A DNA stretch of 64,000 bases from Acidimicrobiia bacterium (lineage in GTDB: Bacteria; Actinomycetota; Acidimicrobiia; IMCC26256; JAMXLJ01), in assembly GCA_035651955.1 (NCBI GenBank), contig DASRES010000040.1, positions 27,352 to 91,351 of the forward strand, in the 5' to 3' direction. Below, piece after piece: positions 61,003-64,000 of the stretch (positions are counted from its first letter, which is position 1; every line of letters begins with the position of its first letter). A program made the translations under genes and the position numbers. The notes beneath the pieces were generated by a model, which ran no database searches, was not told the origin of the DNA, and saw only the letters and a list, made by a program, of their open reading frames with translations.

Positions 61003-61683
61003 GTGTCGTGCTCGGTACTCGTCGTCGACGATCACCAGGTGTTCGCGGACGCGCTCGCGGCGCTGCTCGTCGCCGAGGACGACGTCGACGGTGTCGCGAC
61101 GGCGCGGACACTCGCCGACGCGCGGCAGGTGCTCGACGTGATGGACCCCGACGTCGTGGTCGTCGAGACGACCGTCGGCGAGACGGATGCCCTCGCGTTC
61201 GTCGCCGAGGCGCGGGAGACGGGTCGTGACCGCGGCGTGATCGTCGTCGCGGAGCGCGCCGACGCCCGGACGGCGATCGACGCGATACGCGCCGGCGCCA
61301 CCGGTGTCGTCGTCCAGGACGGCACCGTCGACGCGCTCGTCGACGCGGTCGTCGCAGCATCACGCGGTGAGATGAGCATCCCGCCCGCGTTGCTCACGGA
61401 CGTCATCTCCGACCTGCTCGCCGACGAACGCGATGCGAGTGACGAGAGCCGTCGGCTTGCGACGCTCACCGCACGCGAACGCGAGGTGCTCGACCTCATG
61501 GTCGCAGGGCTCGATCGGGCCGCGATCGCCAGCGAGCTCTTCACGTCGGTGAACACCATCCGGACGCACATGCAGAGCGTCTTCCGGAAGCTCGCGGTGC
61601 ACTCGTCGGTCGAGGCGGTCGCCGTCGCGCTGCGCGCGCGGCGCAGCCGGCAAGTCCGCGCCGGGCTCCTCCGTCGCGTCTGA
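61003..61683 (+). CDS. NarL/LuxR-type response regulator with Glu at the phospho-acceptor position
   Basis: A 226-residue regulator. Receiver domain with the acidic pair (VLVVDDHQVF) but with PDVVVVE where the acceptor Asp is expected: Glu55. C-terminal LuxR helix-turn-helix (LTAREREVLDLMVAGLDRAAIASELFTSVNTIRTHMQSVFRKL). Glu at this site often mimics the phosphorylated state. GTG at 61003 chosen for spacing to GAGG; GTG 60994 is an alternative. Downstream of precursor B. Confidence 0.85.
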   Translation: MSCSVLVVDDHQVFADALAALLVAEDDVDGVATARTLADARQVLDVMDPDVVVVETTVGETDALAFVAEARETGRDRGVIVVAERADARTAIDAIRAGATGVVVQDGTVDALVDAVVAASRGEMSIPPALLTDVISDLLADERDASDESRRLATLTAREREVLDLMVAGLDRAAIASELFTSVNTIRTHMQSVFRKLAVHSSVEAVAVALRARRSRQVRAGLLRRV

Positions 61684-61704
61684 CGGGCGGCCCGGCGGTC
61701 CGGG

Positions 61705-62364
61705 CTACGAGGCGCGCGCGGATTCGTGCGCGCGCACGCCGTGACGCGCCGCGAACGCGACGGCCTCCACCGCCGAATGCGCCCCGAGCTTCACGAGGAC
61801 GCGCTGGACGTGCGTGCGCGCCGTCGCGTACGTCACACCGAGCTCGCGAGCGATGACCGCGGCCGTCTGACCGGCGAGCAGGCGAGCGAGGACCTCGCGC
61901 TCGCGACCGGTCAACGAGGCGAGGCGCCCGGCCGGGTCGCGGTCGGTGACGCCGGGCCCGGGCGCGTCACGCTTCGTGAAGTACCCGTGGCCGTCGCGGA
62001 CGCGCCCGATCGCGTCGAACAGCGCATCCGCGCTCGCGGTCTTCGCGACGAACGCGGCAGCCCCCGACGCGCGACAGCGCCGTTCCAGGTCGTCGTCGTC
62101 GGCGCTCGTCAACGCGACGACTGCCGTGCTCGGTGACGTGGCGCGCACGCACCGGATGCCGGCGAGGCCCGCGAGGTCGTCGTCGAACACGAGGTCCATG
62201 AGGCACACGTCGAAGTGCTCGTCACGTACGAGCGCCGCCGCGTCTGCGGGGTCGCGACAGACGACCGTGTCGACGCCCCGGCCCCGCAAGAGCTTCGCGA
62301 CCGCCTCGGCGAACACGGCGTGGTCGTCGCACAGCAACGTCCGGACGGGCGCGGGCGCGTTCAT
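61705..62364 (-). CDS. NarL/LuxR-type response regulator
   Basis: A 219-residue regulator with complete receiver (LLCDDHAVF, acceptor Asp in VCLMDLVFDD, Thr in ALTSADD, Lys in FVAKTAS) and LuxR HTH (LTGREREVLARLLAGQTAAVIARELGVTYATARTHVQRVLVKL). ATG overlaps the histidine kinase stop (ATGA), so they form a two-component pair. Convergent with the Glu55 regulator. Confidence 0.92.
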   Translation of the reverse strand: MNAPAPVRTLLCDDHAVFAEAVAKLLRGRGVDTVVCRDPADAAALVRDEHFDVCLMDLVFDDDLAGLAGIRCVRATSPSTAVVALTSADDDDLERRCRASGAAAFVAKTASADALFDAIGRVRDGHGYFTKRDAPGPGVTDRDPAGRLASLTGREREVLARLLAGQTAAVIARELGVTYATARTHVQRVLVKLGAHSAVEAVAFAARHGVRAHESARAS

Positions 62365-63071
62365 GCCGTCACGCAATCGCTCGCCGCCGGCGACACGTCC
62401 CCGACGCCCGGCAGCTCGATCCGCACGCGCGTCCCGGTGCCGCCCGTGCCGCGGTCCACGTCGAGCGAGCCTCCGAGCTCCTCCACGAGGCACGTCACCA
62501 CGTCGATCCCGACGCCGGGCACCCAACCAGAGCCGAATCCGGGGCCCGTATCGGCGACGTCGACGACGACGCCGCTGCGCGCGTCGTCCGTCGACACGAC
62601 GACGGTGACACTCCCAGCGCCGCCCACGGTGGTCGCCGCACGACACGCGTTGTCGACCAGGTTCGCGAGCACGCGCCACATCGTCAGCGCGTCGCCGGCC
62701 GCGAGCGTGGCGCGTCCGAGGCAGCGGACCGGCACACCGGATGCCGCCTGGTGCGCGCGGGCGACGTCGCGGGCGATCGCGGCGACGTCGCAGATTCGAT
62801 CGCGCGCGTCCCCGGCGTCCGGCGCGAGCAACAGTGCGAGCCGATCGACCTCGAAGCTCGCGTCGCGCAGACACGCCACGGTGTCGTCGGGGAGCGCGGG
62901 ATCACGTTCCAGTTGGGTGGCGAGCAGCGCGCGCACCGTCGCGAGTGCGAGTCGTGCATCGTGCGCGGCGCCGCGCCGTGTGAACCGGCGGTCGGGTGCG
63001 GTCCGGCGGTCGTCGTCCGGTGGTGTGGCCCTGCCCGCGCGTCGCGCGAGAGAGTTCCTGCCCTGCTCCAT
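62361..63071 (-). CDS. Sensor histidine kinase (soluble, short)
   Basis: A 236-residue kinase lacking membrane segments. H-box-like AAHDARLALATVRALL, N-box VLANLVDNACRAA, G-boxes VVDVADTGPGFGSG and GTGGTGTRVRIELPG. No sensor domain is seen in the short N-terminus, so input may come through a partner protein. ATG at 63071 (MEQGRNSLARRAG). Pairs with the regulator above. Confidence 0.85.
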   Translation of the reverse strand: MEQGRNSLARRAGRATPPDDDRRTAPDRRFTRRGAAHDARLALATVRALLATQLERDPALPDDTVACLRDASFEVDRLALLLAPDAGDARDRICDVAAIARDVARAHQAASGVPVRCLGRATLAAGDALTMWRVLANLVDNACRAATTVGGAGSVTVVVSTDDARSGVVVDVADTGPGFGSGWVPGVGIDVVTCLVEELGGSLDVDRGTGGTGTRVRIELPGVGDVSPAASDCVTA

Positions 63072-63349
63072 GTGCCCCGCCCTTCGCTCCTGCCCGGCGT
63101 GGCGAGCTCCACGCCGCCCGGGGGTGGCAACGCGCGCGCAGGCTAACAACGCGCCCGGAGGGCAACAACGGGCAGTCCTGCCCCGCGACTACCCCTTCTG
63201 CCGACCCGCCTCGTGCGAACCCGCGTGGTGCAAGCCCGCCTCGTCCGCCGCCCCGACGGGCGCGGACGGGGCCCGTGCCGGGCCCGCTATGCTGAATGTT
63301 TCCGCCGGCGGCCCGCTCGCGGCGGGAATGCAGCCGACCCTGGCTGCGT
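63072..63349. other. Upstream region of the rRNA operon
   Basis: About 280 bp without a gene. It contains imperfect 14- to 15-base direct repeats (GACCCGCCTCGTGC-like, three copies, about 63202-63246) and a GGGCCC-rich tract; a TATGCT at about 63290 could be a weak -10. Confidence 0.45.
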
Positions 63350-63378
63350 TTGACTGTGCTGGCCTCGCTTCGTAAGAT
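63350..63378 (+). promoter_or_regulatory. rRNA operon promoter (-35/-10)
   Basis: TTGACT at 63350-63355 and TAAGAT at 63373-63378 with 17 bp between: near-consensus for the main sigma factor. Position about 380 bp upstream of 16S suits an rrn promoter. The leader that follows contains TTGAAAACGGAAGAG (63547-63561), similar to antitermination or processing sequences in Gram-positive rrn leaders. Confidence 0.75.
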
Positions 63379-63760
63379 GAGAGGTCCCGCCATCGGGAAC
63401 CGCGGTCGGCCGCGGTCCGGTGCGAGCGGATTGACACGGACGCCTGTCGCCTCCCGAGCCACAGCCGGCGAGCGACCGGATGGGTGTCCGCCCGAGACGA
63501 GCCCGGCCGGGTCGGTCGCGGCCTCGTGACCTCGGGCAGCCGCTCCTTGAAAACGGAAGAGTGATTGCCAAAAGCCAGTGCGGGCGTCCGCGCCCTCGCT
63601 CACCGGTTCCCGGTGACGAGGCCGCGAGACGTCGTCGATTCATGCACGGTGGTGCGGTGCGCCGCGCCGACCGTGCCGGTTGCCGGAACGGGCGAGTGGC
63701 CCGGACCGGCGGCTCTCAACGGATCGGAGGCCGCGTCACCTCGGTGGCGAGGTCGAGATC

Positions 63761-64000
63761 TCGATGGAGAGTTTGATCCTGGCTCAGGACGAACGCTGGC
63801 GGCGCGCTTAACACATGCAAGTCGAGCGAGGCTCCCGACTTCGGTCGGGATGTCCTAGCGGCGAACGGGTGAGTAACACGTGAGGAACCTGCCCCGAAGA
63901 CCGGGATAACACCGGGAAACCGGTGCTAATACCGGATGCCCTCATCGAGTCGCATGGCACGGTGAGGAAATGGATTCCGCTTCGGGATGGTCTCGCGGCC
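63761..64000 (+). rRNA. 16S ribosomal RNA, 5' part (truncated at window end)
   Basis: The universal 27F site AGAGTTTGATCCTGGCTCAG is at 63768-63787, so mature 16S should start near 63761. Following are GACGAACGCTGGCGGCG, ACATGCAAGTCGAGCG, GGCGAACGGGTGAGTAACACG and GATAACACCGGGAAACCGG, all standard. The sequence fits actinobacterial 16S, probably Acidimicrobiia. The gene continues past 64000. Confidence 0.97.

Noticed and set aside
63420..63470. TTGACA at about 63433 as a second rRNA promoter
   Set aside because: No acceptable -10 element is found 16-19 bp downstream.

Overview
The window is a 64 kb stretch of a very GC-rich chromosome. Codon use, GTG starts and gene content point to an actinobacterium. 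The 16S rRNA 5' end at the right edge, together with FO (F420) synthase, luciferase-like F420-type oxidoreductases and aa3-type heme A genes, fits the class Acidimicrobiia. The class-level placement is an inference. I saw no prophage, insertion sequence, CRISPR array or tRNA gene.

Layout. 0-3 kb: a partial methyltransferase diverges from the oxidative pentose phosphate pair zwf-pgl. 3-8.6 kb: acyl-CoA dehydrogenase, FO synthase fbiC, a PfkB sugar or nucleoside kinase and a LOG-family protein. 8.6-15.3 kb: glycolate oxidase operon glcD-glcE-glcF, with a triplicated start region at glcE, diverging from an M20 dipeptidase, a Cys-rich unknown and a gamma carbonic anhydrase-like protein. 15.4-17.9 kb: an F420-type oxidoreductase with an in-frame amber codon, a YqeY-like protein, an SDR and a GroES paralogue. 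18-25.6 kb: ctaB, a TlpA-like thioredoxin, an ABC exporter, a polyprenyl synthase, an SCP2-like protein, FxsA and RmuC. 25.7-30 kb: SDR, 5'-3' exonuclease, VOC and flavin-type small proteins, and a zinc-ribbon thioredoxin next to a DosR-like palindrome.

30.1-31.7 kb holds a UGSC-family selenoprotein gene. It has an in-frame UGA followed by exactly Gly-Ser-Cys and a well-formed SECIS-like hairpin. Its operon partner is of unknown function. 31.8-45.6 kb: TetR regulator, TIM-barrel protein, SDR, luciferase-like oxidoreductase, ctaA, cupin, AhpD-like protein, alpha/beta hydrolase, HD protein, and a three-gene set where a membrane/coiled-coil module occurs alone and fused to a GH43 domain. 45.7-50.7 kb: Rpf/transglycosylase-like secreted protein, MFS exporter, Pro/Thr-rich membrane protein, epoxide-hydrolase-like protein and an ATP-dependent DNA ligase. 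50.8-53.1 kb: three adjacent broken genes (HNH, methyltransferase, histidine phosphatase). 53.1-57.5 kb: a PASTA-containing class A penicillin-binding protein, tyrS and a lipoprotein.

57.5-63.1 kb is the most novel part. Two paralogous 67-residue peptides are divergently transcribed around a symmetric control region. One heads an operon with a PqqD-like/M50 membrane zinc protease, an exported double-CxxC protein and an Ig-like small protein. The other lies upstream of a response regulator whose phospho-acceptor Asp is replaced by Glu. A second response regulator and a histidine kinase follow. This looks like a peptide-maturation (RiPP-like) or exported-peptide system. The window ends with an rRNA promoter and the first 240 bases of 16S rRNA.
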